From an uncultured Desulfobacter sp. (lineage in GTDB: Bacteria > Desulfobacterota > Desulfobacteria > Desulfobacterales > Desulfobacteraceae), in contig NZ_OY762614.1 of assembly GCF_963666145.1 (NCBI RefSeq), forward strand, positions 2,156,001-2,220,000: a stretch of DNA of 64,000 bases, given 5' to 3'. The number at the start of each line of letters is the position of its first letter. The stretch's first letter is position 1. The notes below the pieces were generated by a model. That model did not search any database and was not told the DNA's origin. It saw only the letters and a program-made list of their open reading frames with translations. This document shows, piece after piece, positions 42,116 through 51,228 of this stretch. The position numbers were made by a program, and so were the translations under genes.

Positions 42116-43084
42116 TCAAGCGTTAAGACCTGCCTCAAATTCCCGAATCATCTCATGGGCCTGGGCGCTGCTGTCAAGAGTTGATAACTCTTTGCGAAAC
42201 ACAGCTGAGCCGGGCAATCCCCGAACAAACCATGCAAGCCGCCCACGGAGCATCCTGCACGCCGTGATTTCCCCGAAATAGGACACATACCCCTGGGTCA
42301 GCGCTTCCATTTTTCTGAAAATATCCCAAGGTTCAGGGCGGGTGAATGTGCCATGGGCCACATACTGTTCGATCTGTGACAGGATGAACGGATTTGCCAT
42401 GGCCGCCCTGCCGACCATAACGGCGTCACAACCGGTTTGGGAAAGCATGTCGCCTGCATCCTGGGGGGTAATGATATCGCCGTTTCCGATTACGGGAATT
42501 TGGATGGCCTGTTTAACCCTCGCAATCTGTTGCCAATCCGCCTGGCCCTTGAATCCCTGGGCTGCGGTCCTCGGGTGAACGACAATGGCGTCAACCCCCT
42601 GATCTTCGGCGATTTTCGCCAGATTCACAGCCTGATCCCCGGACGCATCCCAGCCGCTGCGTATTTTTATGGTAAAGGGAAGGGATGTGGCCTCCCTGAC
42701 AGCCTTTATAATTTTTTGGGCAAGCCCCGGCTCTTTCATCAATGCCACACCGGCCCCCTGTTTGATCACTTTTCTTACACTGCATCCAAAATTGATGTCA
42801 ATGATATCGGCTGTTCCCAAATCACTGATAAAGGCCGCAGCCTGACCCATGGACACAGGATCCGATCCAAAAATCTGTACGGACAAGGGCCGTTCGCTCT
42901 CCTTGGACTCAAGCAGGGTTATGGTTTTTTCCGAATTGTAGAATATGCCTTTGGCACTGATCATCTCCGAGCATACCACAGCGCATCCGCAATCCTTTAT
43001 CAGCTGCCTGAAAGGCAGATTGGTAATCCCGGCCAAAGGTGCCAGAAAGGTGACGCCGTTGATTTCCAGATCTTTTATTTTCAT
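42116..43084 (-). CDS. dusB: tRNA-dihydrouridine synthase, DusB-like
   Basis: 322 residues, FMN-dependent TIM barrel. Seen: LAPLAGITNLPFRQL at the start, the catalytic Cys in INFGCSVRKVIKQGAGVAL, IKIRSGW and MVGRAAMANPFIL. It reduces uridine in tRNA D-loops. The gene follows the DUF1848 gene by 14 bases and is last in that unit. A second, more DusC-like protein is encoded at 50084. Confidence 0.93.
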   Translation of the reverse strand: MKIKDLEINGVTFLAPLAGITNLPFRQLIKDCGCAVVCSEMISAKGIFYNSEKTITLLESKESERPLSVQIFGSDPVSMGQAAAFISDLGTADIIDINFGCSVRKVIKQGAGVALMKEPGLAQKIIKAVREATSLPFTIKIRSGWDASGDQAVNLAKIAEDQGVDAIVVHPRTAAQGFKGQADWQQIARVKQAIQIPVIGNGDIITPQDAGDMLSQTGCDAVMVGRAAMANPFILSQIEQYVAHGTFTRPEPWDIFRKMEALTQGYVSYFGEITACRMLRGRLAWFVRGLPGSAVFRKELSTLDSSAQAHEMIREFEAGLNA

Positions 43085-43098
43085 AGTTTATTGTAGGG

Positions 43099-44019
43099 TC
43101 ATTTTGGGGATCGTCTCCCCATGGACGATTTCTTAATATCAAGCCCTGTTCTGGCATAGCAGAAAAGGCAGTTGTGGAAACAAGGGTGGTCTTCATAGGA
43201 ACCGATATCAAACGATTTTGTGCATTGACAGCCTTGCTTACGCCGTTGTCCATAATCGCCGCGGGTTTCCGGATTTCCCCCAAATAAAGTTTTATAAAGA
43301 CGCCCGTTGATACAGGCATTCAAAGATGTATATCTTTCCAATCCGGCGGCGTCTATCAGCTCTTTTTCGCAGCATAGAAAAAGCTCCATACCAAGGGGGT
43401 TAAGAAACCGAGCCATCTTGCGAATAATATCTGTCTTGCGGGCCATGCCCGGATCTATAAATTGAATCGCGGGCCTGCCAGGCTCGGCCATGCGCTTGAT
43501 TCGTGCGTCCACCTTTTTGTACGGATCATAAAAACTGGTGATACATTGCTTGATGCCCAGTTGTGCCAGTTGCATGGCAATGGATTCAAAGGCGTCAAGA
43601 TTGTTAAATATCCGGCCATCCGTCTCATAAAAACAGATGGGATCAAAGCGCCAGGCAATCTGCTCCGGGGCGAATTTCTGGGCAATTCGCCGGACCTGGT
43701 CCAAACGAACTGACAGATCCGGCAAATTGGGTTCAAGAACGGTTACAGGCGTATTGATGGTGAAATTGAAAAACAGGTGAAATCCTTTCTGTGCTAAAAT
43801 TTTATGGGCGTTCAAATCCAAAAACGGTCCATAATTTTTAGACCAGAAGACAATGGTGTGAATCTCTTTAGGGGTCGCGTCAACCCTGCGAGACTGCCGG
43901 TTAAATGGATTGGTTACAACAAAAAACCCTTTTTCAATTCTATCCAGAAACCAGGCGGCGTACCAGCCTGGTATATCCGTTCGCCTGGAGGCGGACAAAA
44001 TGCCGGAGGGACCGGTCAA
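43099..44019 (-). CDS. DUF1848 family protein (Cys-cluster, probable Fe-S)
   Basis: 306 residues. The N terminus ILSASRRTDIPGWYAAWFLD and WSKNYGPFLD fit DUF1848. The C-terminal cluster CQCTKSFDIGSYEDHPCFHN followed by CLFCYA offers at least five cysteines for an iron-sulfur site; the family is regarded as radical-SAM related by its architecture. Function is not known. TTG at 44019 is preferred because it comes one base after the upstream stop with GAGGG eight bases before it; starts inside the upstream gene are less likely. It is followed by dus. Confidence 0.8.
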   Translation of the reverse strand: MTGPSGILSASRRTDIPGWYAAWFLDRIEKGFFVVTNPFNRQSRRVDATPKEIHTIVFWSKNYGPFLDLNAHKILAQKGFHLFFNFTINTPVTVLEPNLPDLSVRLDQVRRIAQKFAPEQIAWRFDPICFYETDGRIFNNLDAFESIAMQLAQLGIKQCITSFYDPYKKVDARIKRMAEPGRPAIQFIDPGMARKTDIIRKMARFLNPLGMELFLCCEKELIDAAGLERYTSLNACINGRLYKTLFGGNPETRGDYGQRRKQGCQCTKSFDIGSYEDHPCFHNCLFCYARTGLDIKKSSMGRRSPK

Positions 44020-44020
44020 G

Positions 44021-44368
44021 CTATGGTCCCTCGGTTTTAGTTTTTTTTCGCGGGGAAAAGGAGATAATATTGTTCTGTTTTTTTTCAGACGTTTCATCCG
44101 ATTCGGGGGCGTCGTCGTCATCTTCACCGGGCACGACCGGGGCAACCACTTTTTCCAGGCGCATACTTTTGCCGTTCATGGAAAATACCTGGCCATTGAT
44201 GTATTCCGCCCTTAAAATCCAGGTCACAACCTGTAAGGGTATCTGCAGCATCAACAGCCGGATCTGATACCAGTCTTTTTTATGGTCCGGCACAATATCT
44301 TCAACCCGGGCAAAACTGATGGGGTCGTTTTCCATGTAAATCAATACAATATCTTTAATTTCAGCCAC
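44021..44368 (-). CDS. Conserved-looking hypothetical protein, 115 residues
   Basis: I do not recognise a family. Residues 1-75 (EIKDIVLIYMENDPISFARV) form a compact, beta-rich soluble domain that might bind a ligand; the last 40 residues are acidic then basic and probably disordered. GTG at 44368 follows TGGAGGCCGC. It lies between a UspA gene and DUF1848, and its stop is one base from the DUF1848 start, so translation is linked. Confidence 0.7.
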   Translation of the reverse strand: MAEIKDIVLIYMENDPISFARVEDIVPDHKKDWYQIRLLMLQIPLQVVTWILRAEYINGQVFSMNGKSMRLEKVVAPVVPGEDDDDAPESDETSEKKQNNIISFSPRKKTKTEGP

Positions 44369-44434
44369 GCGGCCTCCATAACCATATATTCGGCATATTA
44401 AACGTTGTGATTCGGCAGGATTAAACTGCTGGTA

Positions 44435-44962
44435 TCAGTGAAGTAACGGCACAACCAGTACAGGGACACTAGTGCGCTTAAGCACCTTGCGGGCAATGTT
44501 ATCCCCAATGGCACTTTCCAAAAAACTTTGGTGTCCTCCCCCGATAACAATGACATCACACCCTTCTGCCACGGCTGTTCCGGTAATTTCATCGGCAATG
44601 GACTTGCTCTCCGTGACCAGAATTTTTTCAATGGGAGAATTGATCTCCATATCCGAGGGCGTATTTTCCTTATCTTCGAGGAACCCTGCAATGGCCTGTT
44701 TTATGCCTAAGGCATCCACGTTTTTGCCTGTAAGCAGGTTGTGTGCACCGGCTTTTTGTTCGGATCTGATGGTATTGTAAAGTGTCTCACCAAATGCACG
44801 TTGTACGCGCCGTTGTGCGTTTTTGCCGGCCTCTTCCATAACATGAAGCACGATGATGGAGGCCTCGCTCAACGTGGAAAGGGAAACGGCATGTTTAAAC
44901 ACCTCTTTCATATTGGTGGACAGGTCCGAGGCAAATAATATACGCTGGGGTTTCTGGATCAT
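44435..44962 (-). CDS. Universal stress protein (single UspA domain)
   Basis: 175 residues with one UspA domain. The start ILFASDLSTNMKEVFKHAV and the end VIGGGHQSFLESAIGDNIAR are typical in layout, but the nucleotide motif reads GGGHQSFLESAIGDN without G-S/T, so ATP binding is unsure. There is a 45-residue insertion (LLTGKNVDALGIKQAIAGFL and after) in the middle. AAAGGAGTTAGATT precedes the ATG at 44962. It diverges from the sigma54 activator at 45106 across a region with repeated AAGTAACGTTA sites. Confidence 0.83.
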   Translation of the reverse strand: MIQKPQRILFASDLSTNMKEVFKHAVSLSTLSEASIIVLHVMEEAGKNAQRRVQRAFGETLYNTIRSEQKAGAHNLLTGKNVDALGIKQAIAGFLEDKENTPSDMEINSPIEKILVTESKSIADEITGTAVAEGCDVIVIGGGHQSFLESAIGDNIARKVLKRTSVPVLVVPLLH

Positions 44963-45057
44963 AATCTAACTCCTTTGGGTTGCTGCATATCTAATGATAA
45001 GATAATAGCTCATCACTGTTAGTAAGCAAGCACTAATCCTTATTTTTATTGATTGTT

Positions 45058-45101
45058 AAGTAACGTTACTTTATCATTGCCCTATGCCAAGTAACGTTAA
45101 A
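45058..45101. promoter_or_regulatory. Two AAGTAACGTTA operator-like sites
   Basis: AAGTAACGTTACTT (45058-45071) is a perfect 14-base palindrome, and AAGTAACGTTAAA repeats its left half at 45089. The centres are 31 bases apart, about three helical turns. They lie between the divergent UspA and sigma54 activator genes, a fitting place for binding by that activator or another regulator. Confidence 0.6.
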
Positions 45102-45105
45102 ATCG

Positions 45106-46539
45106 TTGCTTTCAAAGAATAATAAAACGGGTGACGTGTTGAACAACGACGGGATCTGGAACCTCAATTTTTTATACCACATTTTAGATGCCATGGCCGA
45201 GGGATTGTTTACCTTGGACCAGGACGGTACAATTACCGCCTGGAACCGGGCCATGGAAAATATCAGCGGTTACACGGCCGAACAGGCCGTGGGCCGACAA
45301 TGCACCCTGATCAAGTGCAGCCGATGTTATGATCAGACAAAGCCGACGGATGCCTCCCATTGCAAGGTGCTGACCCAAGGCAAAACAGAGGTCAAGGAGT
45401 GCTTTATCCGGCACAAAGACGGTTATGATGTTCCGGTGATCAAAAATGCAAGGCTGGTCCGTGATGAAACGGGCAAAGTGCTGGGCATCGTGGAAACACT
45501 GACCGACCTAACGGAAATCAAAGCCATCAAGGCCCGGGAAGCATCGGCCAAGCAGGAACTCAAAAAGCGTTATGCCATGGGCAATATTATCGGCAAATCG
45601 GCTGCCATGGAAAAGGTGTTCCATGCCATCCGGGCGGCGGCAGACAGCCGGGCCACCATCCTGATCCAGGGGGAGAGCGGCACAGGAAAAGAACTTGTGG
45701 CCCGGGCCATCCACTATGAAGCCGCAGGAGGCCAGCGCCCCCTGGTAACGGTAAACTGCTCGGCATTGTCCGAAACCCTGCTGGAAAGTGAGTTGTTCGG
45801 CCATGTTAAAGGCGCGTTTACCGGTGCGCATAAAGACCGGATCGGGCGGTTTGAACAGGCGGATACCGGCACCATCTTTCTTGATGAAATCGGGGAACTG
45901 ACGCCATACATGCAGGTAAAGCTGCTGCGGGTTTTACAGGAAAGAGAAATTGAGCGGGTGGGGGATACCCGCAAAAAGAAAATTGACATCCGGGTCATTG
46001 CAGCCACCCACAAAGATTTGAACACCCTGACCCGGGAGGGTCTGTTTCGTGAGGATTTGTATTATCGGCTTAAGGTATTTCCCATCCGGCTTCCTCCGTT
46101 GCGGCAGCGTTTGGAAGACATTCCGCTGCTGGTTCGCAATTTCATCGAAAAAGGCAACAAGAGAGAGAGCATGGACATCCACAATGTAACCCCGGATGCC
46201 ATGAAAGCGCTCATGGCCTATCCCTGGCCCGGAAATGTACGGGAACTGGAAAACGCCATTGCCCATGGCTTTGTGCTGTGCCGTACCCGGGAGATCACCT
46301 GTGCCGATCTGCCCGACGAAGTGTGCGGGGAAAACCAAGGTAATGCAGCTTCCCCAGGCAGCGAGCCATTTCCCGATACATCCGCCTTTTCCCAGACCCC
46401 ATTAACCCGGGAGCGCCTGGTGGCCCTTCTGGATGCCTGCAACTGGAATAAGGCGGAGGTGGCCAGACAACTGGGAAAAAGCCGGACCCTTGTCTGGAAA
46501 TACATGAAAAAATGGGATATTCCACTTAAAAAAGGTTAA
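45106..46539 (+). CDS. PAS-domain sigma54-dependent activator
   Basis: 477 residues with no receiver: PAS domain (about 20-135, LDAMAEGLFTLDQDGTITAW) with C-rich CSRCYD that could hold a cofactor or sense redox, AAA+ (about 150-385) with GESGTGKE, GAFTGA and IFLDEIGE, and a Fis-type helix-turn-helix (about 440-470, WNKAEVARQLGKSRTLVWKY). It activates sigma54 promoters in response to a signal in the PAS domain. TTG at 45106 is uncertain; GTG 45136 is another candidate and neither has a clear ribosome binding site. It lies 22 bases before the flavoprotein gene at 46562 and may control it. Confidence 0.9.
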   Translation: MLSKNNKTGDVLNNDGIWNLNFLYHILDAMAEGLFTLDQDGTITAWNRAMENISGYTAEQAVGRQCTLIKCSRCYDQTKPTDASHCKVLTQGKTEVKECFIRHKDGYDVPVIKNARLVRDETGKVLGIVETLTDLTEIKAIKAREASAKQELKKRYAMGNIIGKSAAMEKVFHAIRAAADSRATILIQGESGTGKELVARAIHYEAAGGQRPLVTVNCSALSETLLESELFGHVKGAFTGAHKDRIGRFEQADTGTIFLDEIGELTPYMQVKLLRVLQEREIERVGDTRKKKIDIRVIAATHKDLNTLTREGLFREDLYYRLKVFPIRLPPLRQRLEDIPLLVRNFIEKGNKRESMDIHNVTPDAMKALMAYPWPGNVRELENAIAHGFVLCRTREITCADLPDEVCGENQGNAASPGSEPFPDTSAFSQTPLTRERLVALLDACNWNKAEVARQLGKSRTLVWKYMKKWDIPLKKG

Positions 46540-46561
46540 CACCAAACATAAAGGCTGTACA

Positions 46562-48562
46562 ATGACAGATCCCCTGTTCGATCCCATCCAAATCAATACA
46601 TTGAGCCTTCCCAACAGGATTTATATGCCGGCCATGCACCTGGGCATGGCACAGGATTATGAAGTAACGGATCAAATCCTTGCATTCTACGCAAGACGTG
46701 CCCAGGGCGGGCCGGGTATGATTTGCGTGGGGTATGCCACGGTGGACGAACTGTCCGGCAACACCCGGAACATTGGCGCCCATAATGACAAATTTATCCC
46801 GGGATTGACCCGGCTGGCAGAGACCATCCGGAAAAACGGGAGCCGTTGCGCCGTGCAGATCAACCATGCCGGCCGGTATAATTTTTCATTTCTGATTAAC
46901 GGCAAACAGCCCGTAGCCCCGTCCGCCATTGCCTCAAGAATGACCAAGGAGACACCCAGAGCCCTTGAAATCAACGAAATTCCGCAATTTATCGAATCCT
47001 TTGCAAATGCGGCCTTCCGGGTGAAACAGGCAGGTTTTGATGCGGTGGAAATTTTATCGGGCACGGGGTATCTGATCTCCGAATTTTTGTCTCCACTGAC
47101 CAACCAGCGCACAGATGAATACGGCGGCTGCCTTGAAAACCGCATGCGGTTTGGGCTGCAAGTGGCCCAGGCGGTCCGGGATGCCGTGGGGCCGGACTAT
47201 CCCTTGATTGTGAGAATGAACGGCAATGATTTTATGCCCGGGGGCAATGACCGGTCGGAACTGATCGAATATGCAAAACAACTGGCCAAAGGGCCCGTGG
47301 ATGCCTTGTGCATAAATGTCGGCTGGCATGAGGCCCAGGTACCTCAAATCGTGGCCCAGGTGCCCGGGGGCGCATTTGGCTATCTTGCCGGCGATATCCG
47401 GGCCGCGGTGGATGTGCCCGTGATCGCAAGTCACAGGATCGATAGCCCAGAAACCGCCCGAGATATGATTGATCAAAAACTATGTGACATGGTGGCTATG
47501 GGGCGCAGCCTGATTGCAGACCCGAATCTGCCCCGAAAAGCCAGAGAAGGCAGAGAAAAGGATATTATTCATTGCCTTGCCTGCGCCCAGGGCTGCCTTG
47601 ACAACCTGTTCAAACTTAAACATGTGGAATGTCTTTGCAATCCGCTGGCCGGTCATGAGTACCGCAAAACGCCGGCCCCAGTTGCCACAGGCCAAAAAGT
47701 GATGGTAGTTGGCGGTGGACCCGCCGGTTTGACGGCCGCCCTGGCCTGTGCCCGGCGGGGACATGTTGTAACGGTTTACGAGCGTTCCGGACGTTTGGGC
47801 GGGCAACTGCACCTGGCAGCCGCCCCCCCGGGCAGAAATACATTTGCCCGGTTTTCAGAAGACCTTACGCATCAACTTTCTGCGGAAAAAATCCCCGTTG
47901 TACTCAACTGTGAAGTAGACGAAGCCCTTATTCTGAAAGAAAAACCTGATGCCCTGATCCTTGCCACAGGCGCCCGACCTCTTGAACCGCCCATCCCCGG
48001 CATGGACCAGCCCCATGTGGCGGGGGCCTGGGATGTGCTTGAAAACAAGGTGGGCACCGGCAAACATGTAGCCGTCATCGGCGGCGGGGCTGTGGGTGTT
48101 GAAACCGCATTATTTCTGGCGGAAAAAGGCACGGTTCCCCCAGAAGCCCTCAAATTTCTGCTGGTAAACAAGGCTGAATCCCCTGAAACACTTTTTAACA
48201 TGGCCACCCAAGGCTGCAAAAAAGTGGTTCTCATCGAAATGACCCGTCGTATCGGCAAGGATATCGGGAATTCAACCCGGTGGGGGATGATGCAGGATCT
48301 CAGGCGTTTTAACGTGGAAACCCGGACCTGCACAAAAGTAGTGCAAATCACAAAAAACGGCCTTGAAATGGAAAAGGATGGAAACAACACTACCCTGAAC
48401 GTTGATACGGTTGTGGTGGCTGCCGGCTCTGAACCTTACAATCCATTGGCGCATATTGCTGAAAAACTCGGCATTGCGTATCATGTCGCCGGTGATGCCC
48501 TAAAGGTGGGTACGGCATTTGAAGCCGTGCATGGCGGCTATGCCGCGGCGACCTCTATTTAG
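46562..48562 (+). CDS. fadH: 2,4-dienoyl-CoA reductase-like NADH:flavin oxidoreductase
   Basis: 666 residues. Order: FMN TIM barrel of the Old Yellow Enzyme type (1-330, with ALEINEIPQFIESFANAAFR and HPLTNQRTDEYGG-like SPLTNQRTDEYGGC), a 4Fe-4S site (HCLACAQGC and CLCNP), a FAD domain (VVGGGPAGLTAALACARRG) and a NAD domain (AVIGGGAVGVETALFLAEKG). The family reduces enoyl or dienoyl bonds; substrate here unknown. fadH is the closest name by layout. ATG 46562 follows a 22-base gap after the sigma54 activator, so they may share a transcript. Confidence 0.88.
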   Translation: MTDPLFDPIQINTLSLPNRIYMPAMHLGMAQDYEVTDQILAFYARRAQGGPGMICVGYATVDELSGNTRNIGAHNDKFIPGLTRLAETIRKNGSRCAVQINHAGRYNFSFLINGKQPVAPSAIASRMTKETPRALEINEIPQFIESFANAAFRVKQAGFDAVEILSGTGYLISEFLSPLTNQRTDEYGGCLENRMRFGLQVAQAVRDAVGPDYPLIVRMNGNDFMPGGNDRSELIEYAKQLAKGPVDALCINVGWHEAQVPQIVAQVPGGAFGYLAGDIRAAVDVPVIASHRIDSPETARDMIDQKLCDMVAMGRSLIADPNLPRKAREGREKDIIHCLACAQGCLDNLFKLKHVECLCNPLAGHEYRKTPAPVATGQKVMVVGGGPAGLTAALACARRGHVVTVYERSGRLGGQLHLAAAPPGRNTFARFSEDLTHQLSAEKIPVVLNCEVDEALILKEKPDALILATGARPLEPPIPGMDQPHVAGAWDVLENKVGTGKHVAVIGGGAVGVETALFLAEKGTVPPEALKFLLVNKAESPETLFNMATQGCKKVVLIEMTRRIGKDIGNSTRWGMMQDLRRFNVETRTCTKVVQITKNGLEMEKDGNNTTLNVDTVVVAAGSEPYNPLAHIAEKLGIAYHVAGDALKVGTAFEAVHGGYAAATSI

Positions 48563-48654
48563 GACTAAATATTGATGCCCCCCCAAAAAATACGACCGAT
48601 GGTCAAGTAACAATATAGATAAACAGACATGAAAGACACCCCCCAGGACCAATA

Positions 48655-49464
48655 ATGTTTTTCCCCTTACAGACACCTGCCCCCCCCGAAGAGAGTCCCG
48701 CATGGATTTTTCTTTTTGACAGCACAGAACTGATCGTTGACCCTGAAACCGGGTTGCCCCCTGCCCTCAAACCAAACCAGGTCAAGGCCATGGCCCGAAA
48801 CGGCCTGCATCCCTTCGGCACATTGAACGGCATGCCCTGCTGCTGCGGCACTCTGGTGGATTCCCTGCCGGAATCGGGGTGTGCCAGAGTAGACCTTAGA
48901 GAGTTTTACCAAAGTGCCGACGAAGACCTGCGCCTGGCTGTGGCCTGTGGTCGTTTTATCGCGGATGTCCACACCAATAACCGTTTTTGCGGGCGATGCG
49001 GCACATTGACCCGGATCATGGAAAGGGAACACGGCAGAGCGTGCCCTGCCTGTGGCCTCCATGCCTACCCCAGAATATCCCCTGCCGTGATCATGGGCGT
49101 GACCCGGGGGGATGAAATCCTTTTGGCCAGGGGGACCAGATTTCCAAACAGACCGATGTTCTCCGTCCTGGCGGGATTCACCTCCCCCGGAGAGACCCTG
49201 GAGGCGTCCGTGGCCCGGGAGGTGTACGAGGAAACCCGTATCCGGGTAACAAATATCCGGTATGTAAAAAGCCAGCCCTGGCCCTTTCCGGACAGCCTGA
49301 TGATCGGATTCATGGCCGATTATGAAAGCGGACAGATAAAAATTGATCCCAAGGAGATTATAGAAGCAGGATGGTTCAGGGCTGACCGCCTGCCCATCAT
49401 TCCCAACAGCTATAGTCTGTCCGGGCAACTGATCAGACAGTTCAGGACGCAATTTAACAAATAA
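48655..49464 (+). CDS. nudC: NADH pyrophosphatase / RNA decapping enzyme NudC
   Basis: 269 residues. Zinc site CGRCGTLT with CPACGLHAYPRISP, then the Nudix box GFTSPGETLEASVAREVYEE (23-residue motif begins here) and the SQPWPFPDSLMIGF motif that marks the NADH group. It hydrolyses NADH and removes NAD caps from RNA. The N-terminal domain (1-100) is longer and has CCCGTLV. AGGACCAAT precedes ATG 48655. It is about 92 bases after the flavoprotein gene. Confidence 0.93.
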   Translation: MFFPLQTPAPPEESPAWIFLFDSTELIVDPETGLPPALKPNQVKAMARNGLHPFGTLNGMPCCCGTLVDSLPESGCARVDLREFYQSADEDLRLAVACGRFIADVHTNNRFCGRCGTLTRIMEREHGRACPACGLHAYPRISPAVIMGVTRGDEILLARGTRFPNRPMFSVLAGFTSPGETLEASVAREVYEETRIRVTNIRYVKSQPWPFPDSLMIGFMADYESGQIKIDPKEIIEAGWFRADRLPIIPNSYSLSGQLIRQFRTQFNK

Positions 49465-49641
49465 AACGTAGTTCCCTGTAAAATCCGGAACCTGAAACAA
49501 TGGTATCACCGCGAACTTGTGCCCGTCGGATTTGTCAATCAGCGGCAGAATGGTATATATAAAGAAAAGCACCTTGTTCAATCATGACTACACGTTTAGC
49601 CCGTCGGCCAATATGCGTACCAACAAAAAAGGATTTAAGCG

Positions 49642-50025
49642 ATGTGCCGCTCATGCTTAGTTGTCGATGATTCAAAACCGATGCGATCCGCCATCAAACG
49701 AACGATTCTCAGGGCGGGATTCCAAGATTTGATAATACTTGAGGCCCAAAATGGTAAAGAAGCGCTGTGCCTGATCAAAAGTACGCCCATTGATTTAATT
49801 GTTACAGACTATAATATGCCTGAAATGGACGGTCTTGAGTTCATAACAGTTTTAAAAGGCAATACGGACTTCAAAGATATCCCTGTACTGCTGATGACAG
49901 GGGAAATTAACGAAGAGAGACTGGAAAAATTTAAAGATATGGGTGTTGCCGCCCATATTGAAAAAGATATCACGCCCGAAGCGATCAAACCCATACTCTC
50001 AGTTGCCTTGAATAAATTTGATTAA
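49642..50025 (+). CDS. CheY-like single-domain response regulator
   Basis: 127 residues: a receiver with VVDDSKPMRSAIKR, phospho-acceptor D in VTDYNMPEMDG, T in LLMTGE and K in HIEKDI. The RR class (SKPMR, NMPEMDG) is closer to chemotaxis CheY than to the cluster receivers at 4087 or 19852. ATG 49642 is the only start near TTTAAGCG. It stands alone between nudC and the converging dus gene, so its kinase is unknown. Confidence 0.88.
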   Translation: MCRSCLVVDDSKPMRSAIKRTILRAGFQDLIILEAQNGKEALCLIKSTPIDLIVTDYNMPEMDGLEFITVLKGNTDFKDIPVLLMTGEINEERLEKFKDMGVAAHIEKDITPEAIKPILSVALNKFD

Positions 50026-50083
50026 ACGGCGCATCAAATCATTTTCGATAGATAATGACACCATGTGCCGGCCGGACCGGGGG

Positions 50084-51088
50084 TCATTCCACCCCGCCCG
50101 GCAAAAAATTCAACTTCATGTCCCAGAACCCGTTGACCCGGTCTAAATAGTCCTGCTCCGAATTTGACTTGAGCATCTTTTTCAAGGGCTTTCTGCTGTT
50201 TTCAAAGGAGGGTCCCAGATACCCCCAAAATCCTTTCATACGCCCGATAAGGTGCCCCGGGCCTTTGAAAACCTGTTTGTAACTGTTAAACAGATCCTCA
50301 TAGAAGTTTTTCAATCGTTCATGCGTTTGGTTGCCATTATCCCGGGTGTCGGTATTTTGGGAACCGGTTTTCAGCCCTTTGATCTGCTCGGGCAAAAAAG
50401 GATTGGAAATAATACCCCTGCCGATCATGAAACGATCAATTTTCGGAAACCGCTGCCGGATTCGTTCCCATGACGCCAAATCCACAATATCACCGTTATA
50501 GACCATGGGATGCACGCACTCGCCCATGGCCTGTTCAAATGCGTCAACATCGGCCGCGCCTGTGTACATCTGCTCCCCGGTTCTGGGGTGCAGAATAATC
50601 TCGTCAAGCGTGTGGGTATTGAACATTACAATCAGGTCCCGGATCTCCTCTTTACTTTTACGGCCCAGACGGATCTTCACACTCAGGGACGCCTTCATGG
50701 CCGGAATGACCCGGGAAAGAAACGCGTCGATCTCATCAGGAAAAGCCAAAAGGCCCGAACCCCGCATCTTTTTTGCAATTTTTGAATGGGGGCACCCAAG
50801 ATTCCAGTTCACCTGGGTATAGCCCATATCAAACAGATAATCTGCAAGATAGAGAAAATCATCGGGATTATTGCCCAAGATCTGGGGGATAACAGGCAGG
50901 GCACGATTCAACGACGGGTCCACGTCTTTGAGTCTTGGGGGTTTTAAGCGCCTGCTGCTCATGGTGGAAATAAACGGAGCCATGGCCTGGTCAATACCGT
51001 TGAAATGCCGGACATACACCTGTCTGAACACCACATCGGTGACCCCCTGTAAAGGGGCCAGTATTAAAACGGGGCAATTATCTGCCAT
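50084..51088 (-). CDS. dusC: tRNA-dihydrouridine synthase, DusC-like
   Basis: 334 residues: LAPLQGVTDVVFRQVYVRHF at the N terminus, catalytic Cys in NWNLGCPHSKIAKKMRGSGL, SVKIRLG and FMIGRGIISNPFLPE. It is long for the family with an extra C-terminal helical part (about 260-334). DusC modifies U16, but the exact position set is not readable here. The gene diverges from the acyl-CoA synthetase; the promoter for the latter is at 51135. Confidence 0.88.
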   Translation of the reverse strand: MADNCPVLILAPLQGVTDVVFRQVYVRHFNGIDQAMAPFISTMSSRRLKPPRLKDVDPSLNRALPVIPQILGNNPDDFLYLADYLFDMGYTQVNWNLGCPHSKIAKKMRGSGLLAFPDEIDAFLSRVIPAMKASLSVKIRLGRKSKEEIRDLIVMFNTHTLDEIILHPRTGEQMYTGAADVDAFEQAMGECVHPMVYNGDIVDLASWERIRQRFPKIDRFMIGRGIISNPFLPEQIKGLKTGSQNTDTRDNGNQTHERLKNFYEDLFNSYKQVFKGPGHLIGRMKGFWGYLGPSFENSRKPLKKMLKSNSEQDYLDRVNGFWDMKLNFLPGGVE

Positions 51089-51134
51089 GGGGGACGATTC
51101 TCCTTGATCTACAGGCCTTAAGAAATAAAATATT

Positions 51135-51163
51135 TTGACAAACCCGAGGATGATCCATTATAG
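51135..51163 (+). promoter_or_regulatory. Sigma70-type promoter of the acyl-CoA synthetase gene
   Basis: TTGACA (51135-51140), 17 bases, TTATAG (51158-51163). Transcription would start near 51171, about 58 bases before ATG 51229. Confidence 0.72.
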
Positions 51164-51228
51164 AGTCAATATTTTTTGATCAGCTATACATAAGATTAAA
51201 TTGGATTGCAAGGAGTGTTTCCCACAGC

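Noticed and set aside
44020..44145. Longer DUF1848 protein starting at 44145
   Set aside because: It would overlap the upstream gene by 125 bases and add a low-complexity basic arm; TTG 44019 with GAGGG fits better.
48667..49581. Minus-strand frame of 304 codons over nudC
   Set aside because: Antisense to the clear NudC gene with Nudix box and zinc site; composition is that of a shadow.
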